Shown: one piece after another, positions 44,001-52,800 of the stretch
How the letters are laid out: every line of letters starts with the position of its first letter
Numbering within the stretch: position 1 is the stretch's first letter
From: Aphrocallistes beatrix
Taxonomy: Eukaryota > Porifera > Hexactinellida > Sceptrulophora > Aphrocallistidae
DNA: 64,000 bases
Direction of reading: 5' to 3'
Assembly: GCA_963281255.1 (NCBI GenBank)
Contig: OY725489.1
Location: 682,001-746,000 of the forward strand
The notes under the pieces: model-generated
The model's database searches: none
Told to the model about the DNA's origin: nothing
What the model saw: only the letters and a program-made list of their open reading frames with translations
Made by a program: the position numbers and the translations under genes

Positions 44001-45752
44001 TGATACCAAACTGGCTGTTTTAACTCTGTTATACTATTATTACGCAGTATCAATACTTTGTGCTGTGGAATAGTGGAGTTATGCAGACAGGAATGATTAC
44101 TGAATTTAAACAAGGAAATCTGAACACGATAGAGGTGTGTGCATCGTTCTAATAGGAATGAACTAAATTAGATACATAAGCGTGTATTCTGTTACAATTA
44201 ATCCCTTTCTACTCAATCATCGTTTAACTAAATCTTGAAGGACATGGCGGAATGCAATAGAAAAGTTGTATGCCTATAATCTATAAAGCGATGAGATTTC
44301 TAAATGGATTTCAATTTCACTCGAATTAATTTAATAGGAAAATGAATATACACTAAAATACAAATTAAAGATGCACTAAAATGCATATTAAAATGGACAC
44401 AAAATGCATATTAAAATGGATGCTTGCGCTGCGCGGCTTGCAGACACTGCGTGTCCGCAGATTTACCCAGTGGGCGGTGTGGATATTAGAGAAACATTAC
44501 GTCGCTTTCTTGTTTTAGTACGCTGGATTGTCATTTGTCTACGGGTACATAACTTACATTAATGAAATCAGAACTGTAGCAGAAATTTTGTTTCGTGATA
44601 AATATAATTTACTTCGTATTAAGTCAACTAATCCTTTCACAAAATCACTAGGCATCTCGTGAAATGAATGTGGGGTTTTTCACGAAAAGCATAGTAATTT
44701 CGTGAAATCACTAGGCATTTCATGAAATGACTGATTACACACATTGACTGTAACATAGTATCAATTAAAATGAACCTCTGGCTATGGACACCTCGATATA
44801 GTAGACAAAAACTCGGGGCTCGAAGTGTTCAATATAGAGAGAGGTTTGACTGTGTTTATATTTGTTATAGGAGCAATCGCCTAAATCTTCCAAGCCTGGC
44901 TGTCTCGTAACCGGGCCGTTACTGGGACTCGGCAGCTTACCGAGTTTAGTGTCGAGGGAGAGAGGGAAGGTAGAGATGCTGGTCTCCGGGGAGCAGATGG
45001 TACGGACTACACAGACCAGGTAAGTGAATCACCGATAGATTGTACATTTGTATTCCTATCCAAAATACTTTTGTTTGTTTTAGATTAGGAAGTACTCGTC
45101 CACCTCTACCGAGTGCTCCTAGCACACAGACAGATCAGACAGGAAACAGAGCTCCTTTATCTCTCCTAAACTGCAAACCTATCTTCTCTCAACAGCAACA
45201 ACAACAACAACAACAACAACAACAGCAGCACTCTCCATTCAAACTCCCCGCTCTAACCAGATCTAGGTCCCATCCACAGAGGTTCCATCCCTCCAACCCA
45301 ACTCCCGTCATGTCTGATGTTAAGAGGAACAGGAAACGCACGGAGAGCGAAAGGAGTGTGCAGCATAGCCAGATACAGCAACTCTACATTGGAATGCAGA
45401 CGTTAGAACCTGCAGCCAATCAGAGCACAGTTACGAAGGTGAAAAGTTAAAAAAATATTCTTAACGTCCTTAGCCTGTTCTTTTTCCAATACATAGTTTG
45501 GATCACATATTTATTTATATGCTTCAGTTCATCGCAAAAAATAGCTTAAACCGGAAATGAGCAGGAATATTCCAGGGCATCCATGGTTAATAAATGTATA
45601 AGTGTACAATAGGAGGTGTCTTATTGGTCAATTTATTCTAGCCAACCTCAAGATTGAGACCGCTGACCTTTGGTTCTAAACGGAGGAATTATCCGCACTT
45701 GGAACAGCTCGAAGTGACTACAGTTCCTTGCACTCTGCGTAAGGATGTGTGA
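35073..45752 (+). CDS. ZSWIM2: ZSWIM2, E3 ubiquitin ligase (SWIM-RING-ZZ-RING)
   Basis: Testis and cilium-associated E3 ligase in vertebrates. Thirteen exons in phase: 35073-35222, 35354-35430, 36463-36503, 36987-37197, 37581-37701, 37795-37919, 38391-38478, 38758-38888, 39310-39478, 40109-40237, 44871-45019, 45084-45438 and 45642-45752; 618 residues (human 633). Domains in order: SWIM zinc finger (CSCNIFMNERELCVHILW), RING 1 (VCPICQEDL ... CPLCREEFGPYE), ZZ finger (CVCCRCHADPI, CRECENYFLCSKCYI), linker ending SSEDYDVLLQLD, RING 2 (CEICKEVY ... FHRDCIDYKLRYFQTTCPID). The C-terminal exons are low complexity with a 13-residue Gln run. ICMT is nested in intron 2 and a 4.6 kb repeat cluster fills intron 10. 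Confidence 0.9.
35548..36396 (+). CDS. ICMT: ICMT, protein-S-isoprenylcysteine O-methyltransferase, nested intronless gene
   Basis: Endoplasmic-reticulum membrane enzyme that methylates the prenylated C-terminal Cys of CaaX proteins such as Ras, using S-adenosylmethionine. 282 residues in one exon, with hydrophobic segments throughout the first 170 residues. Family signature near residues 186-260: ESGHKLVTRGLYKYC, RHPSYVGWTLWSIGTQ, ANPIC, SERIHDEEFHLVRFFG, YVQYQKRVP. Length fits the animal enzyme (284). It lies entirely inside ZSWIM2 intron 2 (35431-36462) on the same strand, leaving about 117 and 66 bases of flanking intron. No introns, so a retrocopy or an intron-poor insertion. Confidence 0.93.
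   Translation: MIVQAYIAFSFLPAVMCCFLLDFHIWCCVLLLFVITSVFSMWLLNETMDNLKVLCISIGLGLVFGQALNQSFTSLYAHDYISLQFSLYCCAMSFFHYSEYLSVAMFNPRYIKMDAFLLTHSREYGIALVASLVEMCLESYFAPVMKGNLVVISCGILLTASGEFIRKFAMYTAGAAFTHLVSTHKESGHKLVTRGLYKYCRHPSYVGWTLWSIGTQVILANPICVVLYACAVLTFYSERIHDEEFHLVRFFGEQYVQYQKRVPIGLPFIKGFDLEEFMKAKK
37487..37552. repeat. (AAAC)n microsatellite
   Basis: Near-perfect AAAC/ACAA tetranucleotide run in a ZSWIM2 intron just before the exon at 37581. Confidence 0.9.
38567..38723. mobile_element. Pogo-like MITE in a ZSWIM2 intron
   Basis: CAGTCGACTCCGCTTAATAG and its inverse AAGCGGAGTCGACTG, TA-flanked. The most intact copy of the family in the window; its right end lies only 34 bases before the acceptor of the exon at 38758. 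Confidence 0.85.
39089..39277. mobile_element. MITE (CGAGACTGTATA family) carrying an insertion
   Basis: Same left arm and centre as 33504-33609. The right arm is split by a 78 bp element at 39188-39265, after which TACAGTCTCG completes the terminus. Confidence 0.8.
39188..39265. mobile_element. 78 bp foldback MITE inserted in another MITE
   Basis: CAGTAGATATTGGATATAGT and ATATCCGATATCTACTG form a near-perfect hairpin, with TA on each side (39186-39187, 39266-39267). It is among the shortest MITEs here. Confidence 0.85.
39576..40074 (+). mobile_element. Family-2 repeat, full copy
   Basis: Starts TGTAACGAATTGATTGAAGA, then TTTGGCATGTGGGAG, GGCTATGGCTCCAGTAAG, GAGCTCAGA, ATTATGACGTCATTG, and ends in the GC-rich module GGCGACCGAAGGGAGCCTCC ... 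GCGAAGCGCGCTTGT. It lies in ZSWIM2 intron 9. Other copies: 8560, 42931, 49064 and 54389. Confidence 0.8.
40306..40508. repeat. Short tandem array, GTGAACACCTCTGTATATATA units
   Basis: About nine units of 18-24 bp amplified from the left arm of the enclosing MITE. Unit length varies with the number of TA steps. Confidence 0.8.
40510..42118. mobile_element. Family-1 core: inverted 141 bp units around a spacer
   Basis: Two 141 bp units in reverse orientation (40510-40790) and about three in forward orientation (41636-42030) face away from a central spacer. The forward side ends in a GC-rich terminal module (42048-42118). Units carry TTGCTTCCAACGGTTGACAT, GTAGATTTCGAATATCATAT and TTTGTTTACTTTTGTTTACA. 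The spacer contains an 18 bp satellite array. Confidence 0.7.
41005..41632. repeat. 18 bp satellite array, CTCAGCATGCTCAGATTT
   Basis: About 33 units with minor variants (CATACTC, CATGTTC) and periodic longer units containing AAAATCGCAG. The unit contains the palindrome GCATGC. Open frames across it are by-products of the 18 bp period. Confidence 0.9.
42149..42910 (+). mobile_element. Family-1 GC module plus tail
   Basis: Begins ACAAGCGCGCTTCGCTTGCT, followed by GTGGGCGCTTGGGGATATTA, a unique part (42240-42560), then the tail shared with 27812-28150, including TCTCGGCGAGGTGTGAA, CTTCAATCAATTCGG and an A-rich end before TTTTAATATATAA. Confidence 0.7.
42931..43363 (+). mobile_element. Family-2 repeat, truncated at the right
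   Basis: GCAACGAATTGATTGAAGAA to GGCGGACGAAGGGAGCCTCC, then the GC module breaks off after GTGTCCGCTTGCCG. Confidence 0.75.
43612..43902 (-). CDS. Small antisense open frame with WWP motif, doubtful
   Basis: 96 residues on the minus strand inside the ZSWIM2 repeat-rich intron. The first half is not low complexity (LRRKLRYFIAQ; KGPKPDWWPGDIAFQDPAKM; LKEQLQICYASAI), the second is Pro-rich. A Trp-Trp-Pro followed by a DIAF-type segment is reminiscent of short conserved modules in some animal nuclear proteins, but I cannot name the family. It could be a last exon of an unseen gene or a pseudogene fragment. Confidence 0.25.
   Translation of the reverse strand: MTTVETLRRKLRYFIAQGQSRDRCSYKGPKPDWWPGDIAFQDPAKMLKEQLQICYASAIIQNISAPPPDIPPPPLPPPHCLPYLPQTLPNPLFMDI
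43903..44408. other. Intronic stretch without recognised features
   Basis: AT-rich sequence within ZSWIM2 intron 10. A short internal duplication (AAAATGCATATTAAAATGGA) lies at 44380-44420. No gene or transposon ends seen. Confidence 0.4.
44409..44640 (+). mobile_element. Family-1 fragment
   Basis: TGCTTGCGCTGCGCGGCTTG through TTAGTACGCTGGATTGTC to TTCGTATTAAGTCAACTAAT, matching 42165-42375 with small deletions. Confidence 0.7.
45193..45228 (+). repeat. CAA/CAG repeat encoding a Gln run in ZSWIM2
   Basis: Mostly CAA codons with CAG at both ends, giving about 13 Gln. It lies in exon 12, in the low-complexity C-terminal region outside all zinc domains. Confidence 0.9.
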
Positions 45753-46075
45753 ACTGATCGTTTGTTTGTAAATGTTGATACATATTCATTCTATCTTCTA
45801 TTACTGTCTCAACCGTTCACTTATACAACGTACATACAACTCAGTTTCTAATACTTTACTACTTGAAGGGTATGGGAGACATTGAGATCACAGTTCCTAT
45901 ATTAATATAATATAAACATACACTTAAACTCTCTATGATCGCTACAAATCATCATTAACGAAATTCTGAGAAAATACACTTAATTTCAACCTTAAATCTT
46001 GAAAATATTCGTCTTCGAAATAGCCGACATTCTATGTTATAAATCCTAAAGCGAACCTGAACCTGAAAGGATTGA

Positions 46076-47249
46076 ATGGCTGAGAGAGATAGTATTGCGA
46101 GGTTAAACCAGACTCGAAGAGATGAGAGAAAATACTCCAAGATTCTCTGCTCATTCCTTCACAGTCTAGACGAGCATCAGAAGAAACAGGAAATTAGAGA
46201 AAAACAAGAAAGAGCTTTTTCCGAATCTGAACTGATAAGAAGGCAAGTGGAGGAAGAGGTGTTAGCGGGGATGGGGGGAATGGGGGTAGCTCATGAACTC
46301 GCCGATTCTGTACAGGAACAAGAGAGCAGTGCGAACGAATCTTATCTCGTTAAGAAGATGGAGAGTGATGCCAGAGCCAAGGAGAGGTATAGACTGGCTA
46401 TGGCTAATCTGAATGCGGAGAAGATGAAGCAATTAAGAAATAAACACACCGAGTTAGTCCATCCGCCGCCGAGATTTTCCCATGAAAGCACATTCAATTC
46501 AATCGAGAAAGCCATTCAGAACAAAATACACCGAAAACGTGATCCGACAAGTAATCTTAAGTCGAAAGCAAGTGAAAACGAAGGTGTTAAAAAGTATACT
46601 CTCAGTTATATCAATGTCTATTCAGCGACGAATAAGTACCAGGTGAAGAAGAATGTACCAGAAAAAGGTAATTTTCATTGTCAGTGTTATGGTATGTCAT
46701 CTTTAGATATTATAATTGTGATTAGGTGTCAAAGCTATTGATGCTGCGATGCTTAAAAATGCGGAAACTCAGCAGAAAGAAGCTGAATTTGCTCTTCGAA
46801 GAGAAGAACAATTGGAGAGAGCTAGGTTGAGGGGGAAACACGCGGATCATGTGAATCGGATGGAAAAGGACCGAAAGACAATCTTGAAAGAATTGTCTTT
46901 TTATCAAAAGAAAGATTTACAACAGAAGCGAAGAAAACTCGATTCAACCAAGCCTCTGAACCCTCCGTTCATAGAGAAGAAATCCATTGAACGGAGAAAG
47001 CAGAGAGCACTGGAAACTCAGTTCGAGAAGCTATTTATACCTGATCAAGACTCAGGGGAGTGCAGTCCTACTGAAGAGAAAGCTTTCATTGGTCAGACAA
47101 AGTTGAGAGATCTCATTTCTCAGCAAAGAGAACTTTGCTCCGAGTTAAGAGGAAGCTGTACAGATGATAGTGTGATGACGTCACAGAATAATACCACATC
47201 TCCCCATATGTCAGTATACGCAATATCTGAGACTGACATAACAATGTAA
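46076..47249 (+). CDS. Coiled-coil protein, family not recognised
   Basis: Two exons, 46076-46667 and 46726-47249, joined in phase (KG|VKAIDAAML), giving 371 residues. Almost entirely charged and helical (KQEIREKQERAFSESE; AEFALRREEQLERARLRGKH), with a Lys-rich middle and a Ser/Thr-rich tail. No signal peptide, membrane segment or catalytic motif. It lies between ZSWIM2 and DNALI1, both cilium genes, so a ciliary structural protein is a reasonable guess but only by position. Confidence 0.7.
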
Positions 47250-47396
47250 CATCCCGGTCACTTAGCACGGCGTATATATGGGTGTTTTAACTCAAATAAT
47301 TATGAACTCACTAACTGCTAGGTTGAGGGAGAGCCGTTGTAGAGTTGTGTAAATACATATAAGGGGAAGGATTTTTTTCATACCAATATACTTGTA

Positions 47397-47564
47397 CAGT
47401 GGAATTCGCTTATTAGCAACTCGAGCTTTGCTCATAAAATGGTTGCTAATACGCGAAGTTGCTAATAAGGGAACAGAATTAACACAAAATCTTCACCTGG
47501 GACCTGAAAATTGGTTGCTAATAGAGCAATATTGAAGGGAGTTGCTAATAAGCGAATTCCACTG
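47397..47564. mobile_element. MITE (CAGTGGAATTCGCTTATTAG family), complete
   Basis: CAGTGGAATTCGCTTATTAG and its inverse AATAAGCGAATTCCACTG, TA-flanked. 168 bp. It ends 31 bases before the DNALI1 start codon, so it overlaps that gene's leader or promoter. A partial copy lies at 4615-4735. Confidence 0.85.
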
Positions 47565-47595
47565 TAGTTAGGGTTACTCTATCAGGTTAGTAGAA

Positions 47596-48788
47596 ATGAT
47601 AACAAATAATACTTGCTTGGTGAAGTACGACAATCCTGTCCTGATCAGCAAGAATACGGAGACACGAGGAGGCACGAGCAGACCTCGGACCTCCGGGGTT
47701 GGCAGCGTGAGTCAGACAAAGCAGAATCCAGCCGAACAGCGGTCGAAGGAGACAGAGGAGATCCTGAACAAGATCCTACCCCCGCAGGTCTGATGACTAT
47801 CTTCTGAGAGTTTTTGTCCCGATTAAACGAAAGATTTTGTATTAGCTTTTATGTGTGAGAGCTATTCCGGTCCTGCCAAAATTGGTCCGATTAATCATGG
47901 TCCTATTAAGCGGAGTCGACTGTATTTTCAATACATTCAAATGTACAGAAATATTGCAAATATTTGTATATACATACTAATGTCTAGTTTAAAATTATTC
48001 ATTACATCTCTGTCCGTGTAGGAGTGGAACCAGAATAATCAGCTGTGGCGTCAGTCCGTCTCTGCCACTCCCGCCACTCGTCTGGACGTGTGTGCCCTGC
48101 AGGAGCAGCTGGAGATGCGACTGCAGCAGAGAGAGGCTAGGGAGACAGGAATCTGTCCGATCCGGAGAGAGCTGTATTCTGAATGTTTTGATGAGCTCAT
48201 TAGACAGGTAGGAACACATTCCTGAATATAAGTTATTCCCGAAATATCTCTAAAAGTTGATTCAACAATCACTCAAGATTTCATATAAACTTGAATTTGA
48301 TACAAAAAATTGATGAAAATCATTTCATCAAACTATCCATTACAAACAAGCACTTTTAACAATTATGGAATAATTTTGAATAATTGGACAAGCCAGTTCT
48401 ATATTACAATACACGCGTTTAGGTGACAATAATCTGTGCAGAGAGAGGCTTGCTGCTACTCAGGGTGCGGGACGAGATAAAGATGACCCTCAACGCCTAC
48501 CAGACCTTATACGAGAGCAGCGTAGCCTTCGGGATGCGGACTTCCCTTTCTGCCGCCCAGAACCACGCCACTACCCAGCAGACCAGCTACGAGCTGGAGA
48601 GCGAGATCGCCGAGTTGGAGCGTAAAGTTAACGAAGAGAAGAGAGCGAGCGACGAGAATTCGAAGCGGGAGGCTGAGCGGAGGAATGCAGAGGAGGCTAG
48701 ACACCAGGAAGAGGTGCAGACCTTGAAGAAGAGTAATGCTGAGCTAAAGTCTCAGCTCGACAACATATTCACCGTAGCTAAGAAGTGA
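47596..48788 (+). CDS. DNALI1: DNALI1, axonemal dynein light intermediate chain (p28)
   Basis: Subunit of inner-arm axonemal dynein. Three exons: 47596-47787, 48022-48207 and 48423-48788; 247 residues. Very well conserved: LVKYDNPVLISKNTE, EEILNKILPP, QLWRQSVSATPATRLDV, QQREARETGICPIRREL, YSECFDELIRQ, ICAERGLLLLRVRDEI, LYESSVAFGMR, then a long coiled coil to FTVAKK. All junctions are phase 0. Exon 3 with its acceptor has a near-identical stray copy at 55574-55802. Confidence 0.95.
47812..47922. mobile_element. Partial pogo-like MITE in DNALI1 intron 1
   Basis: TTTTGTCCCGATTAAACG to AAGCGGAGTCGACTG; the left end is missing. Confidence 0.7.
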
Positions 48789-48966
48789 CACCTGTCTCCA
48801 TTCTGAACGGCAACCCGATCTGTGTATCAGGACACTTTATGTATATTTAATCACTTATATCAATACTAGCACACGATTAACAGGATTATGTTCAGTATAC
48901 ATCTTGTGGTAACGATCTTTGAGAGGAAGTTTTGTTTATCCTAAATTGTGATTTGTTTATCAATTT

Positions 48967-49063
48967 AAGGTCAGCACAATTTGTCACCTCGGCAAGGTGT
49001 GAAAATTCCGCTTAGATCTTCGAACTCTCTTCTTCTGGATTCATTATTATTTACATAACTACA
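48967..49063 (+). mobile_element. Family-1 tail fragment
   Basis: GGTCAGCACAATTTGTCACC to CTTAGATCTTCGAAC, matching 27975-28045. It runs directly into the family-2 copy. Confidence 0.6.
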
Positions 49064-49450
49064 AGCGCGCTTCGCTTGCTTGCGCTGCGCGGCTGGCGGA
49101 CACTTTGTGTCCGCTGGAGGCTCCCTTCGGGCGCCTAGGGTCACATTGGTTAATTATAAGAGAGAAAGGATCTCTAAATATGACTGTCCTACTGTTATAA
49201 TCGATATCACTCGAAAAATCACCAAATTTGTCAATTTTAAAATGTTTTGATGCGTAATGACGACGTCATAACAAAGTGATGAGTCATCATTTTTTTGGTG
49301 ATAATTGCATCATATGTGAGGTATGTTAATATACGGATTCTATTAAAGTTTTAGCCTTCTATCTCCGATAAGTTACGCTCGTATAACTGTATTGCTTAAC
49401 TTTTAAACATGTGACAATGACGTGTATATATATATATATATACATTAATC
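49064..49450 (-). mobile_element. Family-2 repeat, reverse, truncated
   Basis: Starts with the GC-rich module ACAAGCGCGCTTCGCTTGCT and GGAGGCTCCCTTCGGGCGCC, then complements of the family-2 body. It breaks off at CAATGACGTG into a TA run. A tail TTCCTCAATCAATTTACAC follows near 49495. Confidence 0.7.
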
Positions 49451-49700
49451 GAGTTTTAATAGTAAAGATGTGCCAAATTTCACGTTTCTAGTACAGTTCC
49501 TCAATCAATTTACACAAGCAAACAAACAAAAAAAAACATTGAGTTTTAATAAGATTTGTAGGTATAACATATACCAAAGTGAATACCCTTGGGCATAAAA
49601 CAGGAGATATTGGATATACCTAGTGATAATACTGGAGACATGGTAAAGTAAACTAACACTATATCGTCACTCAAGCATGTGGCTTAGTGTTTGTAATCAA

Positions 49701-49710
49701 TATATATAAA
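49701..49710 (+). promoter_or_regulatory. Promoter of Cys-repeat gene A
   Basis: TATATATAAACAGACCAATC lies 150 bases before the ATG. The same sequence occurs at the same distance before gene B (minus strand, near 59738-59755), so promoter and leader were duplicated with the gene. TTCTCTTTCAG just before the ATG may be the acceptor of a leader intron. Confidence 0.5.
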
Positions 49711-49859
49711 CAGACCAATCTTGTTTCATATAAAAGCACTAACATGTAGGCAAGGGATGGAATTACATCTCTTAGTAAATATATGTGCTATTGAACAGCT
49801 TTCTTCTTACCAACAGTTTATTCGAATTTGCGAAAATCAATTTCTCTTTCAGATTCAGC

Positions 49860-52800
49860 ATGGCCTCCCGTTCCGATACCATGATACCAGTCCTCCCAAC
49901 TGGAATGCCCATGACGAAGCGACACATCTCTTTCTACGACAAAGAATTCACACGCGTCACTGCGGGATTCAACATAGAAACCAGATGTGTCAATAATAAT
50001 TGCGAAACAGTGCGGACGTTTGGAGGTTTAACATTGATCGGATTTCCAGAATCAGACAGCTGTGTCTATCAAGATCTCGTTTACGATCTCAAGTGTCCTG
50101 CCTGCAATGCCACTCTACTGCCGCAACAATTCATCGGTGTTGTTTTCGCGCGTTGTGAGGCTAAAATTACCATTGCGGATAAATCAGCTGTTTTTACAGT
50201 TAGTCATGATGAGACCGTTCTATGGGAATTCCTTTTCGAAGGACCGGAAGTCAGGATAAGCATCCACAAAAGAGAATTGGAAGTGGAACCAGCTGCTGTC
50301 TCGAAAGCGTATTTGTTCCCGACAAACGGGATCAATTTGGTTGGGCTGTGCTCCTATCGAGAATGTGTCGCATTCAAAGACAACAAGGGCGTAGTGGTCA
50401 TCAGAGTGGGACTAATCGAGTCAGGAGTTTTTCAAGATCTGGTGAAATACCGGAGCTGTCCTTCATGCCACCACGAAATGAGTCCAGATGGTTTCCAGTC
50501 TGTCACATTCCTCGGTTGTCATGCAGAAGTAGAACGCGACGGGATGATTGAAACATTTGACGCTGTTTCAACTCCGAAAAACATAGAACTTCACACTTCT
50601 GGTTCGAAGGCGGTTATCCGTGTTAAAAAGGACACACCAGACACCACCTTGAGCACCAGAGTGCCAGATCGCATGGATCACGTGGTAAACTTGTTGTCTG
50701 ATATGTTTGGGAGGTTAATGACGTCACAGACGTCTTCAGGCCTGGAACCAGGGATTAACTTCATCGCGAAATGTTCCAACAAGAATTGTGGGTTGGTAAC
50801 AATCCCATCTGGACACACGGTATCTTGCAAATACAGCCAAGCGATCCGAGGAAAAGATTGTCCCAAGTGTCGACAGCCACTTCCGCCTACTAGCTTCAAA
50901 GGAGTTGCGTTTTTGCTGTGCAAGGCTCGAGTTAGCATCGGCGGGAAAGTGTCAGTATATCAGGCAGGAAGGATTGTGGAGGTTTGCAAACTTAACCCTG
51001 AAGGTATTGAAGCGGATTTGGAGGTGATAGAGAGAGACGATGGAGCAGAGACAACAGGAAAACTCTCAGAGGGAGAAGACAGTTCTAGAAGAGTTTGCAG
51101 TGGCTTGAACTTTGAAGCGCTGTGCATAAACCCCAAATGTTCTGAGACGATAGTAATCATCCCCTGTCCCAGAGTGGAGGAATGCGAATATCTTCTTTTG
51201 ATTCCAACCCTCAAATGTCCTTCTTGCGACACTAGCATTCCGATTCCATTCTTCATTGGCTTCTCTCTGGTCAGGTGTAGAGCGGAAGTTAAAATCGGAT
51301 CTGAATGCAAAATTGTCTCCGCGAAAGGAAGAGAAACCAAAGATTTCAGAATTGAAGTTGTTAGCCCGCCCGTCACAATCAAAATCCTGAGTCGAGATAT
51401 TTCAAAATCCGGGACGCTCTCAGAAGGGACTCCTGGACAGAATTACTTGAGAGTTGCAAGTGGCTTGAATATTGTGGCAGAGTGTCACAATCCTGACTGC
51501 CTTGCACGAATTGAGAATGACGGAGTGGTCAATATCAAAGCACCTCACATAACGAACTGTGTCCTGAGTGAGGCTGTGTTGGGTTTGGTGTGTCCTTCTT
51601 GTGGCACTAATGTCACATACCATCAAGTCATCGTGATCACGTTTGTCAGGTGTGAAGGGGAAGTTAGAGTTGGAGGACAAACCGAGAAGTTTGCTGTTGT
51701 CGGGGATGAAAAAATCGATTTCAGAATCGCTCACGATGGAACTGATGTGTTCTTGAAAATCCTGAGTCGAGATATTTCAAAATCCGGGACGCTCTCAGAA
51801 GGGACTCCTGGACAGAATTACTTGAGGGCTACAAGTGGATTGAATATAGTGGCAGAGTGTCACAATCCTGACTGCCTTGCACGAATTGAGAATGACGGAG
51901 TGGTCAATATCAAAGCAGCGCACATAACGAACTGTGTCCTGAGTGAGGCTGTGTTAGGTCTGGTGTGTCCTTCTTGTTGCACTAATGTCACATACCATCA
52001 AGTCATCGTGATCACATTTGTCAGGTGTGAAGGGGAAGTTAGAGTTGGAGGACAAACTGAAAAGTTCGCTGTTGTCAGGGATGAAAAAATTGATTTCAGA
52101 ATCGCTCACGATGGACCTGATGCGTTTATAAATATCACAAAAGTTCAGGAAAAAAAATCGTTCTCATTCGGGAAAGGACTAAATTTTGTCGCGAAGTGTC
52201 TGAATCCTTCCTGTGCGGTTAAAGACCATCCTGAATTGGATCAGATGGTCTTCGTGAATCTCGGAACAGTTCACAGCCCTGATTTACACCAGCTGACTAA
52301 CTCCATGAAGTGTCCGATTTGTGATCAGAATATCCCAACTGATAAGATTCTCAGAATTGGATTCAAGCAGTGTACAGCAAAGGTTAAGAATGCAAAAGGT
52401 GTCAAAATATACTTAAGCGGATCAAGACTACATCTGATACCACTAGATTTATCGTACCAAGTTAACATCCTCCCAGTGAGTTATAGAGAAGTGTCAATAT
52501 CTCAATCAGCTGGCAATCAATACTTACAGCTGGTTGCTGGTATGAATATCCAGGCGATTTGTTCACATTCGGGGTGCGAAGCGAAAAGAACGCAAAATGG
52601 ACAAGTCTCTATAAGTTGCGGAGAAATGAAACAGTTTAAGTTAAGAGAAGTGTTTACAAGACTTGGTTGTCCTTCCTGCAAATCACCTCTCTCCCAATTG
52701 ATCATCATATGCCTAACCTTCATGGAGTGTCAAGCTATCGTTGACACTTCAAAGAAGAAGTACTTCATTGAAGCTGAGAAGGATGAAGCAGTCGATTTAG

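Larger units (their letters stand above)
40284..44852. mobile_element. MITE (CAGTGAAACCCCCGATA family) split by about 4.2 kb of later insertions
   Basis: The left end CAGTGAAACCCCCGATAGTG at 40284 (TA before it) and a right end AGAGGTTTGACTG near 44852, preceded by GACACCTCGATATAGT and CTCGGGGCTCGAAGTG, look like the two halves of one TA-flanked element. Everything between about 40510 and 44755 is younger repeat sequence. The pairing rests on complementary text (GTGAACACC against GTGTTC), so it is an inference. Confidence 0.5.
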
